Shown: in pieces, positions 14,843-22,173 of the stretch | How positions within the stretch are numbered: the stretch's first letter is position 1 | How the letters are laid out: each line of letters opens with the position of its first letter | Assembly (NCBI GenBank): GCA_900756725.1 | Contig: CAAELJ010000034.1 | Coordinates: 1 to 30,792, forward strand | From: an uncultured Collinsella sp. | Lineage (GTDB): Bacteria; Actinomycetota; Coriobacteriia; Coriobacteriales; Coriobacteriaceae | DNA length: 30,792 nucleotides | Direction: 5' to 3' | Notes under the pieces: generated by a model | Database searches by the model: none | Told to the model about the DNA's origin: nothing | Seen by the model: only the letters and a program-made list of their open reading frames with translations | Position numbers and translations under genes: made by a program

Positions 14843-15943
14843 CTAATGTTGACGCGCCTCGATAACCGTTTGCCAAAGCTTAAAACGCTTCGTTTCGACG
14901 CGCTTGAGGGCAAAATATCGCTGTTCCTCGCTCATGGGCTTGTTAAAAATGGGTCGCTTATTCCGATGCAGCTTCCGCCGGATGCGTTCGCACAGCCGAA
15001 CGAGCTTGTCGTAGTCATTTGCCTGGTCAGTCGTCACGGTAAAGTACGCCACGCCGCTCAGCAGCTGTTACTCGTTGCGGCGCTCGGCATCCTTGTGGAT
15101 CTTCTCGCTTCCGTCGTGGATGGCATCGCTGTCGTAATCGACCATCGCGGTCAGTACCTCTGGCAGCAGCCCGGCCTTTACTTTATCCATGCCCACCTCG
15201 ACTTTAGCCGTAAGCGTTATGTCGGGCGTGCGTTCCAACACGCGAAGCCTGCGATTGCGCCCATCGTTGTATCCATCGCGGATGAAGACCTTCTTGTTGA
15301 GCTCGGCCTTGCCCAATGCATACCCGCCGTAGCGCGTAGGCAGCGACATAAACATGCACAGCCCCGATTCCCTCGGAGAGCGCGACCCCTCGATCACATA
15401 TGCAAGGAGCGCCTTTGCCTTCGCAAGATCTCTCACCTTGGGGGACTTCTCGATATACGCCGCGATGAGCTCCTTGGTCGTGAGCCTGCCATCGCGCATG
15501 CCCGCATCCCTGCTTGTTACCCCACCGGGAGCAAGGTTATCCAGCCGATAGTCCGATGTCATGGCATAACCGGCATAGATGGCCGCCGCTGCATCGTCAT
15601 CGTGCGCGGCCTGCAAAAACGCCAGCTCGGGAGAGCATACGTACGCATCCAGGTCGCCTCTCCAGTGGCCCAGCGAGATAAACGAACCTGCTGGGAGCTC
15701 GTTGGTGCACAGGTGCGTCTTAACATGCTTGCTCCGCCGACGGTCGGCTCGCGACGGCACCAACAAATCCAGCGTTTCGATCCCCAGGTCGTAGCGATCG
15801 ATAAACTCCTGCGCCTCCTGGTCGCAGAGCGCGCAGGCGTCCGCAATCGACACGACCTCTGGTTCCGAATCCCCAAAGCGCGGGTTCGGGATGTGTGCCA
15901 AGAGCGCCAGCGCAGCGTTATGTGAAACGATAAAGTGCCCCAT
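14843..15943 (-). pseudogene. AbiEi/DUF559-like endonuclease-fold protein split by an in-frame TAA
   Basis: Two open segments (15068-15943, 291 residues; 14843-15052, 69 residues) are in the same frame and separated only by TAA at 15068-15070 plus five sense codons. Read through, the C-terminus becomes continuous: VDYDSDAIHDG, then DAERRNE, stop, QLLSGVAYFTVT and CERIRRKLHRN. This is the usual pattern of DUF559/Vsr-like endonuclease domains (Asp/Glu-rich strand, 'H-x-G', 'D-x-x-R', then G-x-x-x-x-x-VT). Upstream, EGSRSPRESGLCMFMSLP and GGYALGKAELN resemble the AbiEi-associated segment of such proteins. A single nonsense change is the simplest explanation. Rescue by read-through or reinitiation at the GTG (15052) is possible. 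The intact family member would be about 366 residues. Function unknown; some relatives are toxin-antitoxin or defence linked. Confidence 0.7.
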
Positions 15944-16065
15944 GGCGCGAAGATAGCACGCGCGTCGGCGGCGGCTCGCGACCCTGGCGAGTTTTCGACA
16001 AACAACCGGCGGTTTTTTGCCGCGGCGCGTCCAAACTGCTCATTCGTCGACGTCTAAATGCAAAT

Positions 16066-16138
16066 CCGTCAAGCTTTTGGCAAGGTTGCCGCTCAACTGA
16101 CCAAAAGCTGACCATGCACTTGCCCATTTGCTTGACGG
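16066..16138. repeat. Imperfect nested inverted repeat upstream of the DUF5710 gene
   Basis: In the 317-bp gap 15944-16260, an inner pair (16072-16080 and 16101-16109, 9 bp) and an outer pair (16066-16074 and 16130-16138, 9 bp, sharing bases on the left) are inverted copies. They could form competing hairpins or operator half-sites. No convincing promoter was found; TATCCT near 16216 is the only -10-like box. Confidence 0.35.
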
Positions 16139-16260
16139 CACGCCCCCGCCAAAATGCTCCGCGACTTCTCGGGCGGTCGAAGCGCTCGTTTAGCGACCAC
16201 ACACCCGCCGCTGGGGTATCCTTGGAGCACATGCACCGCAAGCCACACAAAGGAGCCGCC

Positions 16261-16959
16261 ATGCGCACCGAGCTCGATGTTCCCTTTTCGCACAAAGACG
16301 AGGCCAAGGCCCTGGGCGCCAAGTGGGACCGGGTCAAGAAGATCTGGTACGTGCCCGATGGCGTCAACCCCGAGCCCTTTGCCGCGTGGCTGCCCGGCGT
16401 GGATCGCTCCGACCCCAGCGCGCCCTACATCTACCTGGTGCTGGGCAAGCGCGAATGTTGGAAGTGTCACGAGCAGACGACGGTCGCGGCCTTTGGCATT
16501 CCGTATTGGGCGGCCGAGGACTCGGGCAGCAAGGCTACGCCCAGCGCTGCGCCCGCCATGGACGACGCGGGCCACATCGTGATCGACACCGCCCGCGCCA
16601 ACGCCATAGCCATCGTTCCCGCGCTGGGCTGCGTGCCGGCCGAGATCCGCGACTACCTGCGCGAGCGCTGCGGCTACAAGCCCGTAACGTCGCGCACCAC
16701 CAAGGCCGTATCGCTCGCCAGCACCTGCACCGGCTGCGGCGCGCTGCAAGGCAGCCATTACCTGTTCGAGGAGCCCACGTCGCCGTTTGCGCTCACGGCC
16801 ATCAACAAGCTGCCCGCGCTGGAGTTCGTGCGCGTGGAAGTCGCTGGCGTCTATGGCATCCCCGCCACCAAAGGCGACTTTGACCAGGCACTCTTCACCT
16901 GGGCATGCGGCCACCACACCCAGTTCCACAAGACCCTGTTCGAGGGGATTTACCTGTAG
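16261..16959 (+). CDS. DUF5710-domain protein with two Cys-x-x-Cys knuckles
   Basis: A 232-residue soluble protein. Residues 1-45 match the DUF5710 pattern (VPFSHKDEAKALGAKWD, then KIWYVPDG), a small module often found in DNA-primase- or conjugation-linked and other accessory proteins. The remainder has CWKC (about residue 66) and CTGC (about residue 158), a likely split zinc ribbon, and a late CGHH. No enzyme motif is seen. The ATG at 16261 has an AAAGGAG ribosome-binding site at 5 nt. It stands alone on the plus strand and converges on the exported-protein gene at 17265, with a shared terminator between them. Role unknown; nucleic-acid contact is possible. Confidence 0.75.
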   Translation: MRTELDVPFSHKDEAKALGAKWDRVKKIWYVPDGVNPEPFAAWLPGVDRSDPSAPYIYLVLGKRECWKCHEQTTVAAFGIPYWAAEDSGSKATPSAAPAMDDAGHIVIDTARANAIAIVPALGCVPAEIRDYLRERCGYKPVTSRTTKAVSLASTCTGCGALQGSHYLFEEPTSPFALTAINKLPALEFVRVEVAGVYGIPATKGDFDQALFTWACGHHTQFHKTLFEGIYL

Positions 16960-16966
16960 GGCAAAG

Positions 16967-17035
16967 CTCGAAAATCGAGTCCAGATTTCCTCGAAAATCG
17001 AGTGTGAAAATCCTCGTAAATCGAGTATGCGCAAG
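16967..17035. repeat. Three 23-bp-period repeats with a palindromic core
   Basis: The 13-bp palindrome CTCGAAAATCGAG is at 16967-16979 and 16990-17002, with a one-base variant CTCGTAAATCGAG at 17013-17025, spaced exactly 23 bp. The linkers differ. They follow the DUF5710 stop by 7 nt. They could be protein-binding sites or stacked weak terminators. Three units with 10-nt linkers is not a CRISPR. Confidence 0.8.
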
Positions 17036-17058
17036 TAGCCGAATTGCCAACTCGAAGG

Positions 17059-17169
17059 CTACAGCCCCAGAATGTGCTCCAGATAGCCCTTATTGAACCA
17101 GAACGACTGCCTGGTCATGTCACCGGCGTACCCCACCGCATCGGCGAGGCCATGGTTGCGGTGTACGGG
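17059..17169 (-). pseudogene. C-terminal gene remnant
   Basis: A 36-codon open stretch ending FNKGYLEHILGL and a TAG at 17059 reads like a genuine protein C-terminus (it contains GLADAVGYAGDM). It has no start and is preceded by an in-frame stop at 17170. I do not recognise the parent family. The rest of the 16960-17197 gap is repeat or featureless. Confidence 0.35.
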
Positions 17170-17197
17170 CTATAGCCGAACCAATATTGATATAAAC

Positions 17198-17237
17198 AAG
17201 ACGAGGGCCAGTTCAAACCTGAACTGGCCCTCGTCTT
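17198..17237. terminator. Strong bidirectional terminator
   Basis: Perfect 17-bp arms (17198-17214 and 17221-17237) with a 6-nt loop. TTTTAT-type ends on the plus strand and TTGTTTAT on the minus strand allow it to serve both converging genes, DUF5710 (+) and the exported protein at 17265 (-). Confidence 0.93.
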
Positions 17238-17264
17238 TTATCAAAGTTGCTAGCAGCGTTTACA

Positions 17265-18215
17265 CTACTTTGAATCAGCTACGATGCCAACCAAGCTGAC
17301 CGTTACGTCAAAGGTCGGGCTTCCTTCGCCCACATCGAGGCCAGACATATTCTGGCAATCGCTGTCGGTACCTTCCATCCAAACGACAACTTTCATGTTC
17401 GTGCCGTTGTAATCGACGCTCGAAGCGATCTTTTGCGCGTTGCCACTCGGCTTAATGTAGGCTTCGCCCGCTTTCGTGGCACCCCAGTTATTGCCGTTTT
17501 GATCGAGCAAATCAGTGCCAGAAAGGTGCAAATATGTAGGAGCAACAACCTTGCTCAGAGATTCAGAGTCGACGCACGACCAACCTGCAACGGTAGCCAC
17601 GTCGTTGCCCGTATCGGTTGTCGAGGGAGCAGTTGGCGCATAGACAACGCGCAACACACCGTTGATCACAATGCCCACGCGCAGGCTGTCTTTGATTTTA
17701 TCGAACCATTCCTGCGTGCCGCCATGCTGCGTGATCGTAATGGGCGAGCCGTTGCTCGCGTCCAAATACACATCGGCAACGCCCGTGTTCGCCACGGTAT
17801 ACAACGTGTAATTCGCAGCAGTGAATGCATAGTAATCATTGCCTTGAATGATGTACTTGCCGGGAGCCTCGCCCGAAATGGATGTGTCGACCTTTTGATA
17901 GGTGCTCACATTAACGCCTTGCCAGCCTTGGGGAACGTACCAGTTTTTGGCATCGTTCGTCGACGACGGGCTAATCTCGTGACCAACTGCGGAAGCGACC
18001 GTGGAGGTGTCGGAGCCGTGGTCGGGCGTATTGCCTTCAACGATTTGGAGCACCATGCCATTCGCTTGAGCGGAAATGGTGCTCGTAGCTGCATGAACCC
18101 TACTATTGGAGACAAACCAAGCGTAGGTAGTTGCAGAAAGCGCGACCGCCGAGACGACGACGGTCAACGCCGCCCCAACAAGCTGAACCTTAAGCCTTTT
18201 TACTGAATCGTGCAT
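17265..18215 (-). CDS. SipW-dependent-type exported protein 5 (TasA/camelysin-like boundary)
   Basis: 316 residues. Basic N-terminus (MHDSVKRLKVQ), helix 12-28 and the boundary ATTYAWFVSN (28-37), very like SipW-processed proteins. The external domain shares the family blocks ISPSSTNDAKNW, YTLYTVANTGVADVYLDAS, SLRVGIVIN and the C-terminal VVVWMEGTDSDC. Two cysteines (in SWSCVD and SDCQN) could form a disulfide. The start at 18215 has AAGGGAGG at 8-nt spacing. It lies 84 nt after the related gene at 18300 with a terminator between, so it may be expressed mainly by read-through. No signal peptidase is adjacent; the two at 5021 and 9725 are the nearest. Confidence 0.82.
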   Translation of the reverse strand: MHDSVKRLKVQLVGAALTVVVSAVALSATTYAWFVSNSRVHAATSTISAQANGMVLQIVEGNTPDHGSDTSTVASAVGHEISPSSTNDAKNWYVPQGWQGVNVSTYQKVDTSISGEAPGKYIIQGNDYYAFTAANYTLYTVANTGVADVYLDASNGSPITITQHGGTQEWFDKIKDSLRVGIVINGVLRVVYAPTAPSTTDTGNDVATVAGWSCVDSESLSKVVAPTYLHLSGTDLLDQNGNNWGATKAGEAYIKPSGNAQKIASSVDYNGTNMKVVVWMEGTDSDCQNMSGLDVGEGSPTFDVTVSLVGIVADSK

Positions 18216-18239
18216 ACCCGTCGCCTCCCTTCGCTAAGG

Positions 18240-18273
18240 AAAAGGGCAGGGTCCCGGGCCGGGAACCTGCCCC
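18240..18273 (-). terminator. Intergenic terminator/attenuator between the two exported-protein genes
   Basis: GGGCAGG at 18244-18250 pairs with CCTGCCC at 18266-18272. The stem continues inward through TCCCGG/CCGGGA with one mismatch. TTTT follows on the minus strand (18240-18243), then CC, so termination may be partial. Confidence 0.78.
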
Positions 18274-18299
18274 TCGCAAGTCATAAATCGTAGCTGCGA

Positions 18300-19067
18300 T
18301 TACTTGTTATCCGGCGTGGCAGTGAAGTTGATCTTCACACTCTGTGACGCATCGAGCTTATTCTCCTGAAGGTTCTTCGTATGAATATTGGTATCGGAGC
18401 CCTCGTAGAACACGTAAACATTAACGAGCGTATCTTCACCAGCGGTCACAGAGCCGAGAGCCGGCTTGGATTTATTACCCGCAGAAGAAAGCTTAATTTC
18501 GTAGCCATTATCCCCAAGACCATAAACGACCCAAGCAGAGGCGTCCGCATTAGTGACAAGCACACGGAAGGAAGTCTTCAAAAGCTGACCATCAGCTGCA
18601 TCCGTCGAGCCCTCGACGCTCTCTACCTTAAGATCGCTAAGGTTCTGCCCCTTAGAGCTGATGTTGAATTGCTCCTTCTTGGCATATCCCTTTTCGTCTG
18701 CCTGGTCAGGAGTTCCAACAGTGGTCAAATTGCTGGCAAGGGTGGCGTTATCGAGATCCTTGCCGTAACCAGTCGCAAACGTACCCTCGGTGGAACCAGA
18801 CTGCTCGCCAAATGTAGCAGGATAAAGCTTGATCGGACCAGTGATTGTAGTTACCACGCTAGTCTTATCACTAGCTTTTGCACCAGCAGTGCCATTCTCG
18901 ATGGTCATATACGCAGCATTAGATTGAGCGGCGATATTCGTAGTGGTGGCGTCAACCTTGTTGTTCGTCACGAACCATGCGAAGGTGGCGGAGCCGAGGG
19001 CTACGGCTGCCACGAGGACCATGGCGATGGCGGCGCCCATCTGCTTCTTTAAGGCCTTGGTATCCAT
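18300..19067 (-). CDS. SipW-dependent-type exported protein 6, candidate major fibre subunit
   Basis: 255 residues from the ATG at 19067, chosen for AAAGGGG five bases upstream and because the next residues form a proper signal region: MDTKALKKQ, helix 10-26 and the boundary ATFAWFVTNN (27-36). The external domain contains SFRVLVTN and the C-terminal VYVFYEGSDTN, but no cysteine anywhere. Codons look less GC-extreme than in the operon at 5021-14094, compatible with high expression (inference). The gene has a long leader, a candidate extended -10 promoter (19178-19186) and a terminator directly after it. These fit an abundant structural protein, as TasA is in Bacillus. Direct evidence for fibres is lacking. 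Confidence 0.84.
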   Translation of the reverse strand: MDTKALKKQMGAAIAMVLVAAVALGSATFAWFVTNNKVDATTTNIAAQSNAAYMTIENGTAGAKASDKTSVVTTITGPIKLYPATFGEQSGSTEGTFATGYGKDLDNATLASNLTTVGTPDQADEKGYAKKEQFNISSKGQNLSDLKVESVEGSTDAADGQLLKTSFRVLVTNADASAWVVYGLGDNGYEIKLSSAGNKSKPALGSVTAGEDTLVNVYVFYEGSDTNIHTKNLQENKLDASQSVKINFTATPDNK

Positions 19068-19177
19068 ACGGACCCCTTTCTTTCCCCATTCATCCCAGAT
19101 GACCCTCGAGAAGCCCGGAAGGGGAGCCCGCGCTTTCGTGTTGGATGTTGCTTGCCCATCCTTTAGACATGGAATTG

Positions 19178-19186
19178 AGAATACCA
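19178..19186 (-). promoter_or_regulatory. Candidate extended -10 promoter for exported protein 6
   Basis: TGGTATTCT on the minus strand (TG-n-TATTCT), about 110 nt before the start codon. No good -35 is seen; TTGCCG lies further upstream at wide spacing. The 398-bp gap 19068-19465 otherwise holds only the opposing promoter candidate. Confidence 0.35.
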
Positions 19187-19379
19187 TAATTCTTACGATT
19201 TCCTTATGAGTTTTCGGCAACCTACACTCCGGCAGATTCATAGGTCTACCTCGGGTTATATGTGGTGCTATGTGAACATCGTTTTCCTTATTTGACCTCT
19301 CTCCCGCAAAGCCGTAAGTCCCTCTTAAGCCTTGCGACCGCAGCGCCACGTCAATGCATACATACGTCCTCTGCCGAGC

Positions 19380-19410
19380 TTAACCCTAGCCTTTCTCCAC
19401 TCGCTATACT
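19380..19410 (+). promoter_or_regulatory. Candidate promoter for the gene at 19466
   Basis: TATACT at 19405-19410 is a good -10. TTAACC at 19380-19385 is a possible -35 with 19-nt spacing. It would give a leader of about 50 nt. Confidence 0.35.
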
Positions 19411-19465
19411 GGTGTGGCACGTGTTATTTTTGCCTGCTAGACGGGCTATTTGTTGGGAGGGCCCC

Positions 19466-19978
19466 ATGGCTTTAGCCAATCAACCCAAGGGAAGCGTTTC
19501 CACCGGATCCATCAAACCAGTGACACGCAAAGCCGTTCGTTGTCAGCGCGAAGTCGCTTGGCTGGTCACGCAAGCGGCCGGTAAGCTCGTCGCCACCACC
19601 GACGACGTCAACGCGCCCACGCCCAGCTTTGTACTGGCGGCAGCATTGTCGTACACCCGCAAGCAGGAGCAGGCCGCACGGGACCGTGGCGCCGCGATTG
19701 ACTACGAGGCCGTCATGGGCCCCGACCTCGCGAACTTTTGTGCGGCTGCGGGGCTGCCTGCAGCGCCCAACGCGCTTTCGGACACGGGCTATATGTTCAC
19801 GCTCTCGGGCGCGGATCTGATCCGCGACCTCTACGCCTACTGCGGCGACCTTGACGAACGTATGGGAGACGCGGCCCAGGTCAAACCGGGCTACGCGATC
19901 AAGTTCGCGCTGCGGCTGTTCTTGCTGGACGACGCTGCTGGCAACGGCGCTACCTCCGCAGACAACGCCTCCGCATAG
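19466..19978 (+). CDS. Unrecognised 170-residue protein
   Basis: The ATG at 19466 follows GGGAGG by 5 nt. The protein is soluble and mostly helical, with a basic start (TGSIKPVTRKAVRCQREVAW), a central TRKQEQAARDRGAAIDYEAV and the segment LSGADLIRDLYAYCGDLDER. There is no signal peptide, membrane helix or known catalytic motif. It lies divergently from exported protein 6 and converges on exported protein 7, so it sits inside the exported-protein cluster on the other strand. A regulatory or chaperone role for that cluster is only a guess from position. A bidirectional terminator follows its stop. Confidence 0.75.
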   Translation: MALANQPKGSVSTGSIKPVTRKAVRCQREVAWLVTQAAGKLVATTDDVNAPTPSFVLAAALSYTRKQEQAARDRGAAIDYEAVMGPDLANFCAAAGLPAAPNALSDTGYMFTLSGADLIRDLYAYCGDLDERMGDAAQVKPGYAIKFALRLFLLDDAAGNGATSADNASA

Positions 19979-19981
19979 CAA

Positions 19982-20019
19982 AAGCGCCGGGCCGGGAAAT
20001 CAATCCCAACCCGGCGCTT
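19982..20019. terminator. Bidirectional terminator between converging genes
   Basis: 10-bp perfect arms (19982-19991 and 20010-20019), with an inner GGGA/TCCC pair in the loop. TTTT follows on the minus strand and GTTCGTTCT on the plus strand. Confidence 0.85.
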
Positions 20020-20026
20020 GTTCGTT

Positions 20027-21226
20027 CTACTTGTCCCCGTCCCCCGCGGGCGAGTTCTTTTGGTTGCGGCGGTTACTCCAGGTCACGTTGTGCTCCTTGT
20101 AGTAATCGGGCGCCTCGTTGCCGCTCGCGCTAATGGGGTCGTTGCCGGTCAGGGTGTCGGCAATATCCTGCACGAACTTAATGAACAGGCTCGAGTCGTC
20201 GGTCTCGGACGAATCAAAGTCAAAGCCAAACTCCACCGCGCCGCCGATGATCTTGTCCACGCACTCCGGGTCGTCGCCATCCAGCCAAATGACCACGGTG
20301 TACTTGTCCACATCGCCCACGCGAAAGTTCGCGTGGCTAATGGTCGTCACCACGTCTTTGGACGCAAACGGCTCGGTGTTGGGTTCGGGATTGCCGTCGG
20401 CCGCTGCCGCCGCATAGGTGGTGGGCTCGCCGTTGCGATACACCCGCACGCGCGCCGCCTTCTCCACGCCCTTGCTGGCGCTGACCACCTTGAGCTTGGC
20501 GCTGTAGCCCAGATCGGTCTTGCCGGCGTTGCGGATATAGAAGGTGTACGCCACGTAGTTCTTGCCGTTGTGGCTGCCGTCGATGTCGTCCAGGTTGTCG
20601 GGCAGGTCCTCGGCAGCGATATTGGTGCCGTTGTCCACGGCGTCGGCCGCCAGACGCGCGGTGGCGTTGTTAAAGTCGCCGTTGTCGGCAATGGCCACGC
20701 CACGGCGGAACAGCTCCAGACGGTTGAGGTTGATGGTGAAGTTGCCCATGTTTTCCTGCATAAACGACAGGGCGAACAGCACGCCAAAGGCAAGCGCCAG
20801 CACCACGAGGGCCTTTTGCAACTTGTCCATGCGCAGCAGCGCCGCGCCGATGCGCTCCATGCGGCGCTTGGGCATGTACATGGACACGACCGCGTCGGGG
20901 TCGATATCGTCGAGGTCCTGGTCGGCCAGTGCCTGCTCCAGCTCCTCGATGCGCACCACGCCGCGCAGATCGCGCTTGGGCTTGCGGTTGTGTTTGGGCT
21001 TGCCGAAGCGTTTGCGGGAGGCGGGGGCCTGGTCGGGCGCGGAGTCCTCGCCGGGCGCGTTCTCGGCATTGGCGGCGGGCGCGTCTGCCGACGTGTCCAC
21101 GGTCTGGCGCTCGGCCTGGCGCTCGGCCAAATTATCGGCCACGCCCTCGGCTTGGTCCTGCGCCAAATCCTCGGCCACGTCCTCGGCAGCTTGATCTTTG
21201 TTGTCGTTACGCTTGAACAGAGCCAT
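20027..21226 (-). CDS. Exported-family protein 7 with long acidic cytoplasmic domain
   Basis: A 399-residue type II membrane protein. Residues 1-135 are cytoplasmic: an acidic Ala/Asp/Gln-rich part, then a basic patch (RKRFGKPKHNRKPKRD, 71-86). One helix lies at about 136-156, and the rest is external. It lacks the AWF boundary of its relatives but keeps the camelysin-like strand NYVAYTFYIRNAG (223-235) and the C-terminal VVIWLDGDDPEC (311-322), equivalent to the EGxDxxC motif of the other six. It is therefore likely a membrane-retained anchor or initiator rather than a cleaved subunit (inference). The ATG at 21226 is only 5 nt after the PilZ gene stop and has a weak ribosome-binding site, implying translational coupling to PilZ. 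Confidence 0.75.
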   Translation of the reverse strand: MALFKRNDNKDQAAEDVAEDLAQDQAEGVADNLAERQAERQTVDTSADAPAANAENAPGEDSAPDQAPASRKRFGKPKHNRKPKRDLRGVVRIEELEQALADQDLDDIDPDAVVSMYMPKRRMERIGAALLRMDKLQKALVVLALAFGVLFALSFMQENMGNFTINLNRLELFRRGVAIADNGDFNNATARLAADAVDNGTNIAAEDLPDNLDDIDGSHNGKNYVAYTFYIRNAGKTDLGYSAKLKVVSASKGVEKAARVRVYRNGEPTTYAAAAADGNPEPNTEPFASKDVVTTISHANFRVGDVDKYTVVIWLDGDDPECVDKIIGGAVEFGFDFDSSETDDSSLFIKFVQDIADTLTGNDPISASGNEAPDYYKEHNVTWSNRRNQKNSPAGDGDK

Positions 21227-21231
21227 GGCGA

Positions 21232-21897
21232 TCAGATCTTATATTTCGTGCGAATGTAGCCGACGTATTCTTTGACGAGCTCGCGCTCCATGTCGTCGGC
21301 GTAACGGAACTGCAGGCCGCAGACGTTGCGGTACAGGCTGCCCTTGGGCGCGCGGCGCACCCAACACACGATGCCCAGCTGCTCGGGCAGCTCGTGGCGC
21401 TCGCCCTGCAGGCGGATCGTGGGCATTTGCACGGCCAGGGCCTCGCCCACGTCGGGGAAATCGTTGAGGTAGATAGCCAGACCGCCGGCCGAGACGTCGA
21501 TGGTCATGGCGTCCTCGGGCTCGGGGGTCGGCGCGTTGTCGCGCTGGTAGGTCAGGCGCATGGCGACCTTAAAACGCTCGTCGCGGCGCTTGACAAAGGT
21601 GCGCTGCTCGGCGACTCTACGCATTTTCCAGTAGGTGCGGATGCCCTTTTTCTCGACTGCCTCGGGATAGCCGGCGAGCACGAACGTCTCCTCGCCCACT
21701 TTGTATTGCAGCAGGAGCTTTTGGTTTTCGTCCATGAGGAGCGGCTTGCCGGCGAGCATGGGCGCGCTCATAAGAAAGTACGCGTCGTCCAGGTTCTCTT
21801 TGTACGTGGCGAGCATGTTGAAGTCGGTTTTTTGGCCCATGGGCACGTCGAATGCCACCTGAAGCTTAGTCCCCGGCGTTATCTGTTGCTCTGCCAT
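21232..21897 (-). CDS. PilZ-domain (YcgR-like) c-di-GMP receptor
   Basis: 221 residues from the ATG at 21897, supported by GGGGGAG at 5-nt spacing. Residues 1-100 form a YcgR-N-like beta domain. The PilZ domain follows with both ligand motifs intact: RRDER (R104-x3-R108) and DVSAGG (D134-x-S136-x2-G139). Established knowledge: these residues bind cyclic di-GMP and PilZ proteins control motility, pili or exopolysaccharide. It is cytosolic and co-transcribed with exported-family protein 7, so it may sense c-di-GMP and act on that membrane protein's cytoplasmic domain (inference). It has its own candidate promoter at 21956-21983. Confidence 0.88.
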   Translation of the reverse strand: MAEQQITPGTKLQVAFDVPMGQKTDFNMLATYKENLDDAYFLMSAPMLAGKPLLMDENQKLLLQYKVGEETFVLAGYPEAVEKKGIRTYWKMRRVAEQRTFVKRRDERFKVAMRLTYQRDNAPTPEPEDAMTIDVSAGGLAIYLNDFPDVGEALAVQMPTIRLQGERHELPEQLGIVCWVRRAPKGSLYRNVCGLQFRYADDMERELVKEYVGYIRTKYKI

Positions 21898-21955
21898 GTA
21901 TTCTCCCCCAGTCGCGGGCGCCGATATCATCGTCGTGCGCGATGCACATTGGGCT

Positions 21956-21983
21956 ATTGTACCTGCTTTGCCGCAGGTTTCGA
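21956..21983 (-). promoter_or_regulatory. Candidate promoter of the PilZ-exported protein 7 operon
   Basis: On the minus strand TCGAAA (21978-21983), 16 nt, then TACAAT (21956-21961), about 60 nt before the PilZ start. The spacer holds a small CCTGC/GCAGG inverted repeat that could be an operator. Confidence 0.5.
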
Positions 21984-22105
21984 TGTGCGGTGCGTGAAAT
22001 GGCGGGATGCGAGGCGCGGGTGAACGCGCAGCTGCTCCGCGCGCGGCATTAATCTGACAGCGATGCATGCCCCCGACAGTCCGTCTGTCTGTCTATCTCT
22101 CAGTT

Positions 22106-22145
22106 ATCTCTCATTTATCTCTCAGCTTAGAGATGAGTGAGAGAT
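22106..22145. repeat. Hairpin built from ATCTCTCA repeats
   Basis: ATCTCTCA occurs at 22095, 22106 and 22117, exactly 11 bp apart, and its inverse TGAGAGAT at 22138 and 22145. The segments 22106-22122 and 22129-22145 form a 17-bp stem with two G-T wobble positions and a 6-nt loop. The adjoining 22146-22197 resembles 27276-27325 (see findings). Confidence 0.7.
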
Positions 22146-22173
22146 GAGAGATGCGTGAGTGATGGACGAGTGT

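Noticed and set aside
14325..16260. Integrated mobile element at tRNA-Val
   Set aside because: No integrase and no duplicated tRNA 3' end found in the window; the palindrome and broken gene alone are not enough.
16093..17034. Minus-strand frame opposite the DUF5710 gene
   Set aside because: The plus strand has the strong ribosome-binding site and recognisable DUF5710 and Cys motifs.
16967..17035. CRISPR array
   Set aside because: Only three units with a 13-bp core and 10-nt linkers; no cas gene in the window.
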